From: JASHVB01 sp049522565
GTDB taxonomy: Bacteria; Pseudomonadota; Alphaproteobacteria; Acetobacterales; Acetobacteraceae
Length of the DNA: 11,899 nucleotides
Assembly (NCBI GenBank): GCA_049522565.1
Contig: JBEKNT010000201.1
Span: 1-11,899, forward strand
Reading direction: 5' to 3'
Numbering within the stretch: position 1 is the stretch's first letter; each line of letters begins with the position of its first letter. Shown piece by piece: positions 1 through 6,484 of this stretch. Under the pieces are notes generated by a model. That model did no database searches. It worked only from the letters and a program-made list of their open reading frames with translations, and was not told the DNA's origin. The position numbers were made by a program, and so were the translations under genes.

Positions 1-76
1 CAATCTTCCGCCTGACGCGCAGTGGCGGCTCGCCAGGCAGGGGATTGCTTCGGCGCTGCGCGCCTCGCAATGACGG
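1..76. repeat. Dispersed palindromic intergenic repeat, left copy
   Basis: Positions 37-76 match the reverse complement of 11821-11860 at 37 of 40 bases (mismatches at repeat positions 14, 22 and 39). The core contains GGGGATTGCTTCGGCGC followed by GCGCCTCGCAATGAC. Positions 1-36 also resemble the distal half of the right-hand copy: both run from CAATC to GGCAGGGGATTGC-like sequence. This looks like the widespread class of short intergenic repeats with CATTGCGAGG and GCAATCCC ends. The family assignment comes from memory of such repeats; the internal match is seen directly. The copy is probably cut by the window edge. Confidence 0.75.
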
Positions 77-91
77 GTAGGGCGGGAAACA

Positions 92-670
92 TTGACCGAG
101 ACGCTGGCTGAGGTCGCGGCGGCGGCACGCGCCTGCCGCGTATGCGCCGGTGTCCTGCCGTTGGGGCCGCGGCCGGTGTTTCGCGCTTCCACCACCGCAA
201 CGCTGCTGATTGTCGGGCAGGCGCCCGGCACCAGGGTGCATGAAACGGGTGTGCCGTGGAACGATCCCTCGGGCGATCGGCTGCGGTTGTGGCTGGGGAT
301 GGATCGCGCCGCGTTCTATGACGAGACGCGCATCGCCATCGTGCCGATGGGGCTGTGCTATCCGGGCCGGTTGCCGAATGGCGGCGACGCGCCGCCGCGC
401 CCGGAATGCGCGCCGTTATGGCGCGAGCGGCTGGTGGCGGCGATGCCGGCGATCCGGTTGACCCTGCTGGTCGGGAGCTACGCGCTGACGCACACGCTGG
501 GACGCGGCGCGATGACCGCACGGGTGCGCGCGTTCCGTGAGCATCTGCCTGGGCATTTTCCGCTGCCGCACCCGTCCTGGCGGACCACGGCGTGGGAGCG
601 GAAGCATCCCTGGTTCGCGGCGGAGGTGCTGCCGGCCTTGCGGCAGGCGGTGGGCGAGGCGCTGCGGTGA
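92..670 (+). CDS. Uracil-DNA glycosylase family protein (Fe-S type, COG1573-like)
   Basis: This 192-residue protein is a likely base-excision repair glycosylase that removes uracil or a related damaged base from DNA. The motif GQAPG at residues 42-46 fits the first UDG active-site motif, followed by GVPWNDPSGDRLR-like sequence at 53-65. LPHPS at 158-162 fits the C-terminal His-Pro-Ser motif that contacts DNA. Four cysteines (C15, C18, C89, C106) have the C-x2-C-x70-C-x16-C spacing expected for the 4Fe-4S cluster of family 4/5-type enzymes. Start: TTG at 92, since an in-frame TGA lies at 71-73 and no ATG fits; a GGGCGGG purine run is just upstream. The length is typical of compact family members. 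It stands alone on the plus strand directly after a palindromic repeat. Superfamily membership is secure; the exact UDG family and the substrate are not. Confidence 0.85.
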   Translation: MTETLAEVAAAARACRVCAGVLPLGPRPVFRASTTATLLIVGQAPGTRVHETGVPWNDPSGDRLRLWLGMDRAAFYDETRIAIVPMGLCYPGRLPNGGDAPPRPECAPLWRERLVAAMPAIRLTLLVGSYALTHTLGRGAMTARVRAFREHLPGHFPLPHPSWRTTAWERKHPWFAAEVLPALRQAVGEALR

Positions 671-817
671 CGGGAGCGCCCCGGGTCTCCGTTGCACGGT
701 GCTCGGGTCGGGGGTTAACCTTTCGCCGGTTGCGCCGCCTTCACCGTCCCTCCGGGGAACCTCGGCTCACATGTGTCCGTCGCATCGGGTGATGCGGAGG
801 ACGGGAGTTGGAAACGG
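671..817. other. Intergenic region between the UDG and NIPSNAP genes
   Basis: This 147-bp stretch separates two plus-strand genes. GGAGG at 796-800 and GGGAG at 803-807 are the candidate ribosome-binding sites for the downstream gene. I found no convincing sigma70-type promoter or intrinsic terminator, and no copy of the repeat families seen elsewhere in the window. Confidence 0.4.
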
Positions 818-1141
818 ATGTTGCTCGATCATCGCACCTACACGCTGAAGCCCGGAACAATGAGCCAGCACCTGAAAATCTACGAGGAATACGGGTTCGA
901 GGTGCAGAAGAGGCACCTGGGCGAGCCGCTGGCCTACCTGGTCACGGAATCAGGCGAGTTGGATACCTTCGTGCATATCTGGGTCTATCAGGACGCGGCG
1001 GACCGCGCCGCCAGACGCGCCGCGCTCCAGGTCGATCCGGTCTGGCAGACCTATCTTGCGAAGAAGGCCGAGGCCGGCTGTGTCATCAAGCAAAGGAACA
1101 AGCTGATGACTCCGGCAGCATTCGCGCCGATCAAGCGCTGA
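818..1141 (+). CDS. NIPSNAP family protein
   Basis: This 107-residue protein begins MLLDHRTYTLKPGTM, a typical NIPSNAP-domain opening (ferredoxin-like alpha/beta barrel fold). The expected second half is present: a VHIWVYQDAADRAARRAAL segment around residues 52-70, then a DPVWQTYL segment. Bacterial NIPSNAP proteins are small, probably dimeric proteins, often near acyl-CoA or aromatic degradation genes; no general reaction is established. Start: the frame is open to a GTG at 773, but ATG 818 matches the usual family start and has GGGAG 10 bp upstream. The gene converges on the enoyl-CoA hydratase gene, with a two-ended repeat between them. The family call is strong; the function is unknown. 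Confidence 0.82.
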   Translation: MLLDHRTYTLKPGTMSQHLKIYEEYGFEVQKRHLGEPLAYLVTESGELDTFVHIWVYQDAADRAARRAALQVDPVWQTYLAKKAEAGCVIKQRNKLMTPAAFAPIKR

Positions 1142-1175
1142 TCCTGCCACCGAAGGGAAACCGGATCAGCCGCGT

Positions 1176-1245
1176 TCAATCGTCACGAGCGTGCCCAGAG
1201 CCGGCCGGCGAGCATTGGTTCTGCGTCGCGACGCGGGTCCTGAGG
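1176..1245. repeat. Possible small dispersed repeat of the GAGCGTGCCC type
   Basis: The segment contains CGAGCGTGCCCAGAGCC, a perfect GCCGGCCGGC palindrome, then GCATTGGTTCTGCGTC. It resembles a known group of alphaproteobacterial intergenic repeats whose plus-frame translation reads like ACPEPVEGHWFC. No second copy is in this window, so the call rests on recognition only. Confidence 0.3.
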
Positions 1246-1253
1246 CGCCGTAC

Positions 1254-1370
1254 ACCTCCCCGCGAAGCGAGAGAGGTCGGTGCGCAGCGCCGGGTGAGAA
1301 TGCCGCGTGCCGACCCGATCACCCTCGCCGCTATCGCGTCTCGACCTCTCCCGCTCCCGCGGGAGAGGTT
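1254..1370. repeat. Two-ended inverted repeat element, copy A
   Basis: The left end is an ACCTCCCCGC/GAGAGGT hairpin (1254-1277). The right end is a perfect CCTCTCCCGC...GCGGGAGAGG-type hairpin closing in AGAGGTT at 1370. Between them are GGTGAGAATGCCGC, a degenerate left inner arm, and GTGCCGACCCGATCACCCTC, a conserved right inner arm. It lies between convergent genes and could act as a bidirectional terminator or mRNA-end stabiliser (inference). Its last two bases form the TT of the reverse-complemented TAA stop codon of the enoyl-CoA hydratase. Confidence 0.8.
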
Positions 1371-2178
1371 ATACCGCCGGGCGGTACCAGCTCGGTTTGC
1401 GCTTCTCCCGAAACGCCGTCGTCCCTTCATGCCCCTCAGACGAATACCGCTGCGTCCAGCTCTCATGCGCCAGCATCGCCATCTGTCGCTCGTCCAGCAG
1501 CAACCCGTTGGCGCCAAGAAACGACCGCTTGGTCATGGCGATCGCGCCCGGTCCGCTGAGGAACACCGCATCCAGCACGTCGGCCAGTTTCGCCTCCATC
1601 TGGTCGGCCGGCACCACCTCGTGCACCAGCCCGATCCGCAGCGCCTCCTGTGCGTCGAACCGCTCGCCGGTCAGGGCATAGCGCCGCGTATGCCGCAGCC
1701 CCATCGCATGCACCATGTGCGTCGAGATCGGCGTCGGCGCGACGCCGACCCGCACTTCGGTCAGGCCGAACAGCGCGTCCGGCGTGGCGAATGCCACATC
1801 GACGCAGCACACCATGCCGGCGCCGCCGCCGAAACATGCGCCATGCACCAGCGCGATCGTCGGCTTCGGAAACTCGTTCAGCAACTGCATCGCCCGCGTC
1901 GTCGCCATCGACGCCGCGTAATTCTGCTCCGGACCGTAGTTCGCCGCGCGCCCGAGCCAGTTGATGTCGGCACCCGCCTGGAAATGCCGTCCCGCGCCGC
2001 GCAACACCAGGCAGCGCACCGCGGGATCGGGCGCCATTTGCTGCAATCCGGCGATCAGCTCGGCCAGCAGGTCCTCGTTGTAGGCGTTGCCGACCTCCGG
2101 GCGGTTCAGCGTCACGGTCGCCGTACCGCGCGCGTCGATAGTCAGCAGGACAAGGTCTTTCGCCGGATCTTTGCTCAT
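1369..2178 (-). CDS. Enoyl-CoA hydratase/isomerase (crotonase) family protein
   Basis: This 269-residue crotonase-fold enzyme is expected to hydrate or isomerise an enoyl-CoA thioester. The CoA and oxyanion-hole segments are visible: HFQAGADINWL at 65-75 and ACFGGGAGMV at 114-123. Glu141 in the LTEVRVGVAPT segment matches the second catalytic Glu of mitochondrial enoyl-CoA hydratase (Glu164). The first Glu (Glu144) is replaced by Gly121. The FGGGAGM, TEVRVGVAP and RYALTGERFDA segments resemble LiuC/AtuE-type hydratases (methylglutaconyl- or carboxygeranoyl-CoA). No other leucine or isoprenoid degradation gene is nearby, so the substrate is open. The ATG overlaps the TGA of the upstream dehydratase (ATGA), which implies translational coupling. 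The TAA stop overlaps the edge of repeat copy A. Confidence 0.88.
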   Translation of the reverse strand: MSKDPAKDLVLLTIDARGTATVTLNRPEVGNAYNEDLLAELIAGLQQMAPDPAVRCLVLRGAGRHFQAGADINWLGRAANYGPEQNYAASMATTRAMQLLNEFPKPTIALVHGACFGGGAGMVCCVDVAFATPDALFGLTEVRVGVAPTPISTHMVHAMGLRHTRRYALTGERFDAQEALRIGLVHEVVPADQMEAKLADVLDAVFLSGPGAIAMTKRSFLGANGLLLDERQMAMLAHESWTQRYSSEGHEGTTAFREKRKPSWYRPAV

Positions 2179-3104
2179 GATGCCACCTTTGCCGGATCGG
2201 TATTGCCGCCGCACACCAGCACGCCGACGCGCGCGCCGTCCGGCGGAACGATAGCGCCGGACAACAGCGCTGCCAGGGCGGTCGCCCCACCCGGCTCGGC
2301 TACCAGCCGAAAGCGCTCCCACAGCAGACGTTGCGCCGCGACGATGGCGGCGTCGGAGACCAGAACCGCCTCGGCAACGTATCGCTGCGCCAGAGGAAAC
2401 ATCAGCCCGCCGACCTGCCGCGCGCCCAGGCTGTCGGCGGCCGCGCCGCCCACCGGCGCATCGACCGGCCGCCCGGAGCGCAGCGCGTCGTGCAGTGCGG
2501 GGCAGGCTTCCGGTTCGACGCTGACGACCCGCACGCTGCCGGCATACCAGGCCGCCATGCCGCCGATCAGTCCGCCGCCACCCGTCGCCACCAGCACATG
2601 CGTCAGCTCCGGCGCGTCTTGCTCGAACTCCCGCGCCACGGTGCCCTGACCGGCGAGCACGTCCGCATGGTCGTACGCGTGCACTTCCAGCGCGCCGGTC
2701 TCCGCCTGGCGCAGACGCGAGGCGGTCAACGCCTCGGCATAGGTCTCGCCGGTCTGCACCACGCGAGCGCCATAGCTGGCAATCCGCGCGACCTTTGCGG
2801 CCGGCGTCAGCGCGGGCACGAAAATCTCTGCCCGCACCGACAGGGCGCGGGCGGCGTAGGCGACCGCCGCGCCATGATTGCCGCCCGATGCGGCGATGAC
2901 GCCGGCCGCCGGCAGCCGGTCCGACAGCAGCCGATTGAACGCGCCGCGCGGCTTGAAGCTGCCGGCGTGCTGTAGCAGTTCGAGTTTCAGCGCAACCGGG
3001 CAGCACACGCCCAGCTCTGCGCCGGATGTGTGGAGGACCGGCGTGTGGCGGACATGGCTGGCGATGCGGTTGGCGGCGGCAGCAATGTCGGCGCGGCTGA
3101 CCAT
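2175..3104 (-). CDS. Threonine/serine dehydratase, PLP-dependent fold type II
   Basis: This 309-residue enzyme of the threonine dehydratase/serine racemase group is expected to deaminate L-threonine or L-serine to a 2-oxo acid and ammonia. Lys51 in HAGSFKPRGA forms the PLP Schiff base. SGGNHG is the substrate loop, GGGGLIGG binds the PLP phosphate, and CGGNTD near the C-terminus contacts the pyridine nitrogen. There is no C-terminal regulatory ACT-like domain, so it is the short catabolic type, not biosynthetic IlvA. Start: ATG 3104 (MVSRADI) agrees with family N-termini. An upstream in-frame GTG at 3152 would add 16 residues, has only 3 nt after GGAGG, and that purine run belongs to repeat copy B. 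It overlaps the enoyl-CoA hydratase by ATGA. The exact substrate is uncertain. Confidence 0.88.
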   Translation of the reverse strand: MVSRADIAAAANRIASHVRHTPVLHTSGAELGVCCPVALKLELLQHAGSFKPRGAFNRLLSDRLPAAGVIAASGGNHGAAVAYAARALSVRAEIFVPALTPAAKVARIASYGARVVQTGETYAEALTASRLRQAETGALEVHAYDHADVLAGQGTVAREFEQDAPELTHVLVATGGGGLIGGMAAWYAGSVRVVSVEPEACPALHDALRSGRPVDAPVGGAAADSLGARQVGGLMFPLAQRYVAEAVLVSDAAIVAAQRLLWERFRLVAEPGGATALAALLSGAIVPPDGARVGVLVCGGNTDPAKVAS

Positions 3105-3154
3105 GCCGCCGACGCTGGCACGCCGGGACGCGCCGGGCAAGGTGGGCGGCACAA

Positions 3155-3252
3155 ACCTCCGCCGCGGGAGCAGCAGAGGTCGAGACGCGTGAGTGGCGAG
3201 GGTGATCGGGTCGGCACGCTGCTGTTACGTGCCGACCCAATCGCCCTCACCC
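3155..3252. repeat. Two-ended inverted repeat element, copy B
   Basis: The inner arms are 3199-3218 (AGGGTGATCGGGTCGGCACG) and 3228-3247, complementary at 18 of 20 positions across a 9-nt spacer. The left outer end keeps a degenerate ACCTCCGCCGCGGGAG...AGAGGT hairpin. It lies between trpF and the dehydratase gene, and the trpF stop codon (3247-3249) lies inside its right arm. The long stem would fold in the transcript and could lower read-through from trpF or mark an mRNA processing site (inference). Confidence 0.8.
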
Positions 3253-3921
3253 GCGATGCTCACGTACCGCGCGTTGGTCCGCTTCGCGACCCGACCCCGC
3301 TGCGCGGGCATTGGCAATGAACGCGCGGATCAGCGCGGGGTCTTTCACGCCCCGCGCACGTTCCACGCCGGACGAGACGTCGACCAGCGTCGCTCCAGTG
3401 GCACGGATTGCCTCGGCGACGTTGTCCGGTGTGAGTCCGCCCGCCAGGATCCATGGCCCCGGTGCGGTCCAGTCGCGCAGCAGGGACCAGTCGAACCGTG
3501 CGGCGTTGCCGCCCGGGCGCGTGGCGGCCGGGGGCGGTTTCGCCTCCAGCAGAAGTGCATCGGCATCGCCGGCCTCACGCGGCAGGTCCGCTGCCGTGTC
3601 GATACCGATCGCACGCCACAGCGGCAGGCCGAAGCGCGCGCGGAAGCCGGGAAAATCTACCCGGCCATAGAGCTGCAGGACATCCAGCCGCACCGCGTCC
3701 AATGCCGCTGCGATGGCCTCGGCGGTCGGATCGACGAACAGGCCTACGCGCAACGGTCCGCCCGGATGCCGCGCCGACAGCGCCGCCGCCTGGGCCGGCG
3801 TCACGTAGCGCGGTGAGGGCGGGAAGAACGCGAACCCCACATAGGCCGCGCCGGCCGCAACCGCGGTGTCGAATGCCGCCGGATCGTTGATCCCACAGAT
3901 CTTGACCCGCACGTCGCTCAT
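3247..3921 (-). CDS. trpF: Phosphoribosylanthranilate isomerase
   Basis: This 224-residue (beta/alpha)8 barrel enzyme performs the Amadori rearrangement of N-(5-phosphoribosyl)anthranilate to CdRP in tryptophan synthesis. Signature segments: VKICGI at 6-11 with catalytic base Cys9, GFAFFPPSPRY at 29-39, LQLYG at 82-86, FDWSLL at 143-148, and phosphate-binding ILAGGLTPDN and DVSSGVE. Two positions are unusual. The general acid is normally Asp in an LLDxK context, but Glu126 (LLLEAK) is here. The usual LQLHG histidine is Tyr. The C-terminus extends about 15 residues past the last barrel helix and its stop codon lies inside repeat copy B. The start ATG overlaps the pyrF stop (ATGA). trpB and trpA, the usual next genes, do not follow. 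Confidence 0.93.
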   Translation of the reverse strand: MSDVRVKICGINDPAAFDTAVAAGAAYVGFAFFPPSPRYVTPAQAAALSARHPGGPLRVGLFVDPTAEAIAAALDAVRLDVLQLYGRVDFPGFRARFGLPLWRAIGIDTAADLPREAGDADALLLEAKPPPAATRPGGNAARFDWSLLRDWTAPGPWILAGGLTPDNVAEAIRATGATLVDVSSGVERARGVKDPALIRAFIANARAAGSGREADQRAVREHRG

Positions 3922-4607
3922 CGGATCGCGGCGGCGATCGCGGCGGCCGCTTGCCCCGCGTCGGGCGCGGCGGTGATCGGCCGGCCGACCACGATCCAGT
4001 CTGCGCCGGCGGCCACCGCTTCCTCCGGGGTCATGGTCCGTGCCTGATCGCCTGCCGCGCTGCCGGCGGGACGGATCCCCGGGACCACCAGCGCCGGGCC
4101 GGTGCCCAGCGCGCCGCGCAGCATCGCGACTTCCAGCGGACTGCACACCAGCCCGTCCGCACCGGCAGCGACCGCAAGCCGTGCCAGCCGCAGCACCTGC
4201 GCCGCCGGCCGGTCAGGGATGCCGGTGGCCGCCAGGTCGGCCTGATCCAGGCTGGTCAGCACCGTCACCGCGAGGATCATCGGCCGTGCCGCCCCCGCGG
4301 CCTCGGCCGCCTGCCGCGCGGCGGCAACCATGGCGGCCCCGCCGGCCGCGTGCACCGTCAGCATGCGCGGGGTGAGCGGCAGTACGGCGCGCACCGCCCC
4401 CGCCACGGTATTGGGGATGTCGTGCAGTTTCAGGTCGAGGAAGATCGGCCGCCCGGAGATCGCCCGCACCCCGGCGGCGCCGTTGGCCAGGAAGAACGCC
4501 AGCCCCAGCTTGAACAGGCCGCAATGCGGCACAACCGCTGTCGCCCAGCCGACCGCCCGGGCCGCATTGGTGGTGTCCAGCGCGACGATCAGGCGCGACT
4601 CCGTCAT
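3918..4607 (-). CDS. pyrF: Orotidine 5'-phosphate decarboxylase
   Basis: This 229-residue cytosolic enzyme converts OMP to UMP, the last step of de novo pyrimidine synthesis. The catalytic array is intact: FLDLKLHDIPNTV spans 56-68, with Asp58, Lys60 and Asp63 forming the DxKxxD motif; Lys33 in LFKLG is the other conserved lysine. The phosphate-binding end VPGIRPAG...GADWIVVGRPIT is also present. Length is normal for the bacterial short form. Start: ATG 4607 overlaps the lapA stop codon (ATGA), so translation probably depends on read-through from lapA. The same overlap joins it to trpF. The lapA-pyrF neighbourhood recalls enterobacterial lapA-lapB-pyrF, but lapB is absent here. Confidence 0.95.
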   Translation of the reverse strand: MTESRLIVALDTTNAARAVGWATAVVPHCGLFKLGLAFFLANGAAGVRAISGRPIFLDLKLHDIPNTVAGAVRAVLPLTPRMLTVHAAGGAAMVAAARQAAEAAGAARPMILAVTVLTSLDQADLAATGIPDRPAAQVLRLARLAVAAGADGLVCSPLEVAMLRGALGTGPALVVPGIRPAGSAAGDQARTMTPEEAVAAGADWIVVGRPITAAPDAGQAAAAIAAAIR

Positions 4608-4906
4608 GCGACGGGCGGCCCCAGCGCCGCCTGCGGCAGGCGCGACTTGAGCTCCTGCACCTGCGCTTCCAGCAGGCGCACCGTTTGCTCCGCCCGCCGG
4701 GCGCGCCGGCGCTGGCCGAGTTCGGAGACCCACACCAACAGTCCGCCAATCAGGAACGCCAGCGCCATGGCGCCCAGGATGGCGAGCGACAGCGGTGCCT
4801 CCAGCGACAACCCGGTCGGCCATAGGCCGAGCCGCACCGGCGCGGTGTTCGACAGCGCGAACAACACCAGCAGCAACAGGAAGGGTGTGAGGATCAGCAG
4901 TCGCAT
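4604..4906 (-). CDS. lapA: LapA-family (DUF1049) small inner-membrane protein
   Basis: This 100-residue protein has two predicted transmembrane helices (about 2-20 and 38-60) joined by a short loop with the family SNTAPVRLGLWP segment. An Arg- and Gln-rich amphipathic tail (about 64-90) probably forms a cytoplasmic coiled coil. In enterobacteria LapA partners LapB in controlling LipopolysaccharIde synthesis through LpxC turnover; that role is extrapolated here and lapB is not in the window. Start: ATG 4906 (MRLLIL) sits at the first membrane helix. A longer open frame back to 4996 only translates repeat copy C and has no family support. The Shine-Dalgarno sequence is weak. The stop overlaps the pyrF start by 4 nt. 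Confidence 0.85.
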   Translation of the reverse strand: MRLLILTPFLLLLVLFALSNTAPVRLGLWPTGLSLEAPLSLAILGAMALAFLIGGLLVWVSELGQRRRARRAEQTVRLLEAQVQELKSRLPQAALGPPVA

Positions 4907-4920
4907 GGCACGGAAGAATA

Positions 4921-5070
4921 CCTCGCCCGCGAAGCGGGAGAGGTCAAGGCGCCCCAACGTCGCAGGTGAGGGTGATCGGGCCGGCACATTGCCCATGTGG
5001 CGACCCGATCACCCTCACCTGCGGCGGCTCACGCGTCTCCACCTCTCTTGCGCGCAGCGCGGGCGAGGTT
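4921..5070. repeat. Two-ended inverted repeat element, copy C
   Basis: The inner arms are a perfect 20-bp inverted repeat: 4961-4980 (CGCAGGTGAGGGTGATCGGG) and 5004-5023, separated by 23 nt. Outer hairpins are CCTCGCCCGC GAA GCGGGAGAGG (4921-4943) and an ACCTCTCTTGCG...GCGGGCGAGGTT block ending at 5070. It fills most of the gap between ihfB and lapA. Its outer TT at 5069-5070 forms part of the ihfB TAA stop codon (5069-5071). Confidence 0.88.
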
Positions 5071-5365
5071 ACCTTCGCGCCGGCTTGCCGCGATTGACGC
5101 GCTCGCGCAGTTCCTTGCCGGCCTTGAAGAAAGGCACTGCCTTCTGCTCGACCGGCACCGCCTCGCCGGTGCGGGGATTGCGGCCGGTGCGCGCGTCGCG
5201 GCGCTTCACCGTGAACGCGCCAAACCCGCGCAGTTCCACGCGCTCCCCGCGGCCGAGGGCCGCGGAGATCTCCTCGAAAATGGTGCCGACAATGATCTCC
5301 ACGTCCGCCGCACGCAGATGCGGATTGGCGCTCGCGAGCTCGGCAATGAGTTCCGACCTGGTCAC
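5069..5365 (-). CDS. ihfB: Integration host factor subunit beta
   Basis: This 98-residue protein of the bacterial HU/IHF family forms a heterodimer with IHF alpha that binds and sharply bends DNA in recombination, replication and transcription. Diagnostic features: the N-terminal MTRSELIAELA helix, RGFGAFTVKRR around 46-56, and the DNA-intercalating arm tip GRNPRTGE (61-68) with Pro64. The AVPFFKAGKELRERVN C-terminal helix is also typical. The start codon is GTG at 5365 with GGGGAAA 8 bp upstream. The gene begins 30 bp after the sppA stop, so it is probably co-transcribed with rpsA and sppA; in Enterobacteria ihfB also follows rpsA. It is beta rather than alpha on sequence and neighbourhood. 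Confidence 0.94.
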   Translation of the reverse strand: MTRSELIAELASANPHLRAADVEIIVGTIFEEISAALGRGERVELRGFGAFTVKRRDARTGRNPRTGEAVPVEQKAVPFFKAGKELRERVNRGKPARR

Positions 5366-5395
5366 GCCGGTTTCCCCGTGATTCGGGCTGATGCT

Positions 5396-6319
5396 TCAGC
5401 CGTCGGAACGATGCCAGACGGCCCACGCGCCGTCAAGCATAACACCTTGGGAAATCACGGTTTTCCATAAGCCGTCGAAGAGCGGGCCAAGCGTCCCGGA
5501 CAGCGTCCGCTCGGCGAAGCTGCTGGTCGAGACGTCCTCCACCGGCAAATCGGCGGGCACGCCCTTGGCCGAGGCCAGCCATTCGCGCGCGTCATGCTCG
5601 CCGCCGATCGCGTCGATCAGGCCGAGTTGCAGCGCCTGGCGGCCGGTATAGGCGCGCCCGTCGCCGAGTTGGCGGACCTTGTCCGGGTCCATGTGGCGGC
5701 CGGTGGCGACCATGCCGACGAACTGGTCATACATATCCATGACCAGCGCCTGGAGCACCTCGTGCCCCTGGGGCGACAGCGCATGGGTGAAACTGGGCTG
5801 ATCCTTCAGCGGCCCGGAAACGATGGTCTGCGCGTCCACCCCGATCTTGGCCAGCAGGCCGGAGACCTCCGGCGTCTCGAGCAAGACGCCAATCGACCCG
5901 GTCAGCGTCGCCTCGTGGGCGAAGATGCGGTTCGCCGGCACGGCGATCATGTAGCCGGCGGACGCCGCCAGCCCGCCCATCACCGTGACCACCGGCTTCT
6001 TCGCGGCGACGTGGGCGATGGCGTCGTGCAGGCTCTCGCCGCCGGCCACGCTGCCACCGGGGCTGTTCACGCTGACGATCAGTGCCTTCACGCTGTCGTC
6101 GTCGGCCAGCTTGTCCACCGCCCGGGTGAGCTTCTGGTCCTCGGTGATCAGCCCGTTGACTTGCAGCCGGGCGACGTGGGCACGCCCGATGCCGAGCCCG
6201 TGGCCATGCAGCGCCACCAGCACCGCGGCGAGCACGGCAAGGACGGCGAAGCTTCGCCAGAAGAACAGGCGTCGCTTGAGCCGCCGCCGGTCGAGAATCA
6301 GGTCGGTTTCGAGGGTCAT
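5396..6319 (-). CDS. sppA: Signal peptide peptidase SppA, short (36-kDa) type
   Basis: This 307-residue membrane-anchored serine protease of MEROPS family S49 degrades signal peptides after secretion. The N-terminus has a basic stretch (RRRLKRRLFFWR, 11-22) followed by a single hydrophobic anchor (about 23-37). The catalytic Ser/Lys dyad is Ser120 in GGLAASAGYM and Lys172 in IVSGPLKDQ, at the spacing expected for short-form enzymes. SVNSPGGSV at 83-91 forms the oxyanion-side strand, and TGSIGV is the next family landmark. Start: ATG 6319 (MTLETDL), because the upstream in-frame extension to 6403 only translates repeat copy D. It lies between rpsA and ihfB, a common alphaproteobacterial order, and probably shares their transcript. 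Confidence 0.92.
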   Translation of the reverse strand: MTLETDLILDRRRLKRRLFFWRSFAVLAVLAAVLVALHGHGLGIGRAHVARLQVNGLITEDQKLTRAVDKLADDDSVKALIVSVNSPGGSVAGGESLHDAIAHVAAKKPVVTVMGGLAASAGYMIAVPANRIFAHEATLTGSIGVLLETPEVSGLLAKIGVDAQTIVSGPLKDQPSFTHALSPQGHEVLQALVMDMYDQFVGMVATGRHMDPDKVRQLGDGRAYTGRQALQLGLIDAIGGEHDAREWLASAKGVPADLPVEDVSTSSFAERTLSGTLGPLFDGLWKTVISQGVMLDGAWAVWHRSDG

Positions 6320-6330
6320 GGGCGGCAGCA

Positions 6331-6484
6331 AACCTCTCCCGCTATGCGGGAGAGGGCGGCGCGCAGCGCCGGGTGAGGGTGATCGGGTCGCCCCGCAGGA
6401 CAAACATCGAGTGTGCCGACCCGATCACCCTCACCCTCGCCGCTTCGCGTCTTGACCTCTCCCGCGCGCAGCGTGGGAGAGGTT
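6331..6484. repeat. Two-ended inverted repeat element, copy D (most complete)
   Basis: This 154-bp copy starts AACCTCTCCCGC and ends GGGAGAGGTT, so its termini are inverted repeats. The left hairpin CCTCTCCCGC TAT GCGGGAGAGG (6333-6355) is perfect with 10-bp arms. Inner arms 6372-6390 and 6417-6435 form a perfect 19-bp inverted repeat (GGTGAGGGTGATCGGGTCG). A second CCTCTCCC...GGGAGAGG hairpin closes the right end. It lies between the rpsA stop (12 bp away) and the sppA start (11 bp away). Structurally it is two REP-like halves head to head, as in a BIME. It may protect or terminate the rpsA message (inference). Confidence 0.9.

Noticed and set aside
808..2649. A 613-codon plus-strand open frame across the NIPSNAP gene, the repeat and the hydratase/dehydratase genes
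   Set aside because: It runs out of frame through three well-recognised features and is Arg/Ala/Pro-rich with no domain; typical GC-driven shadow.
3105..3152. GTG start at 3152 for the dehydratase with a GGAGG upstream
   Set aside because: The spacing is only 3 nt and the GGAGG is the repeat's outer edge; family alignments start near MVSRADI.
2179..3240. Long N-terminal extension of the enoyl-CoA hydratase frame, giving 623 codons
   Set aside because: The extension is an out-of-frame reading of the dehydratase gene and a repeat. MSKDP at 2178 is the natural family start and overlaps the dehydratase stop.
4907..4996. N-terminal extension of lapA (SPSPATLGRLDLSRFAGEV)
   Set aside because: The same peptide pattern appears wherever the repeat family is translated, so this is repeat sequence rather than protein.
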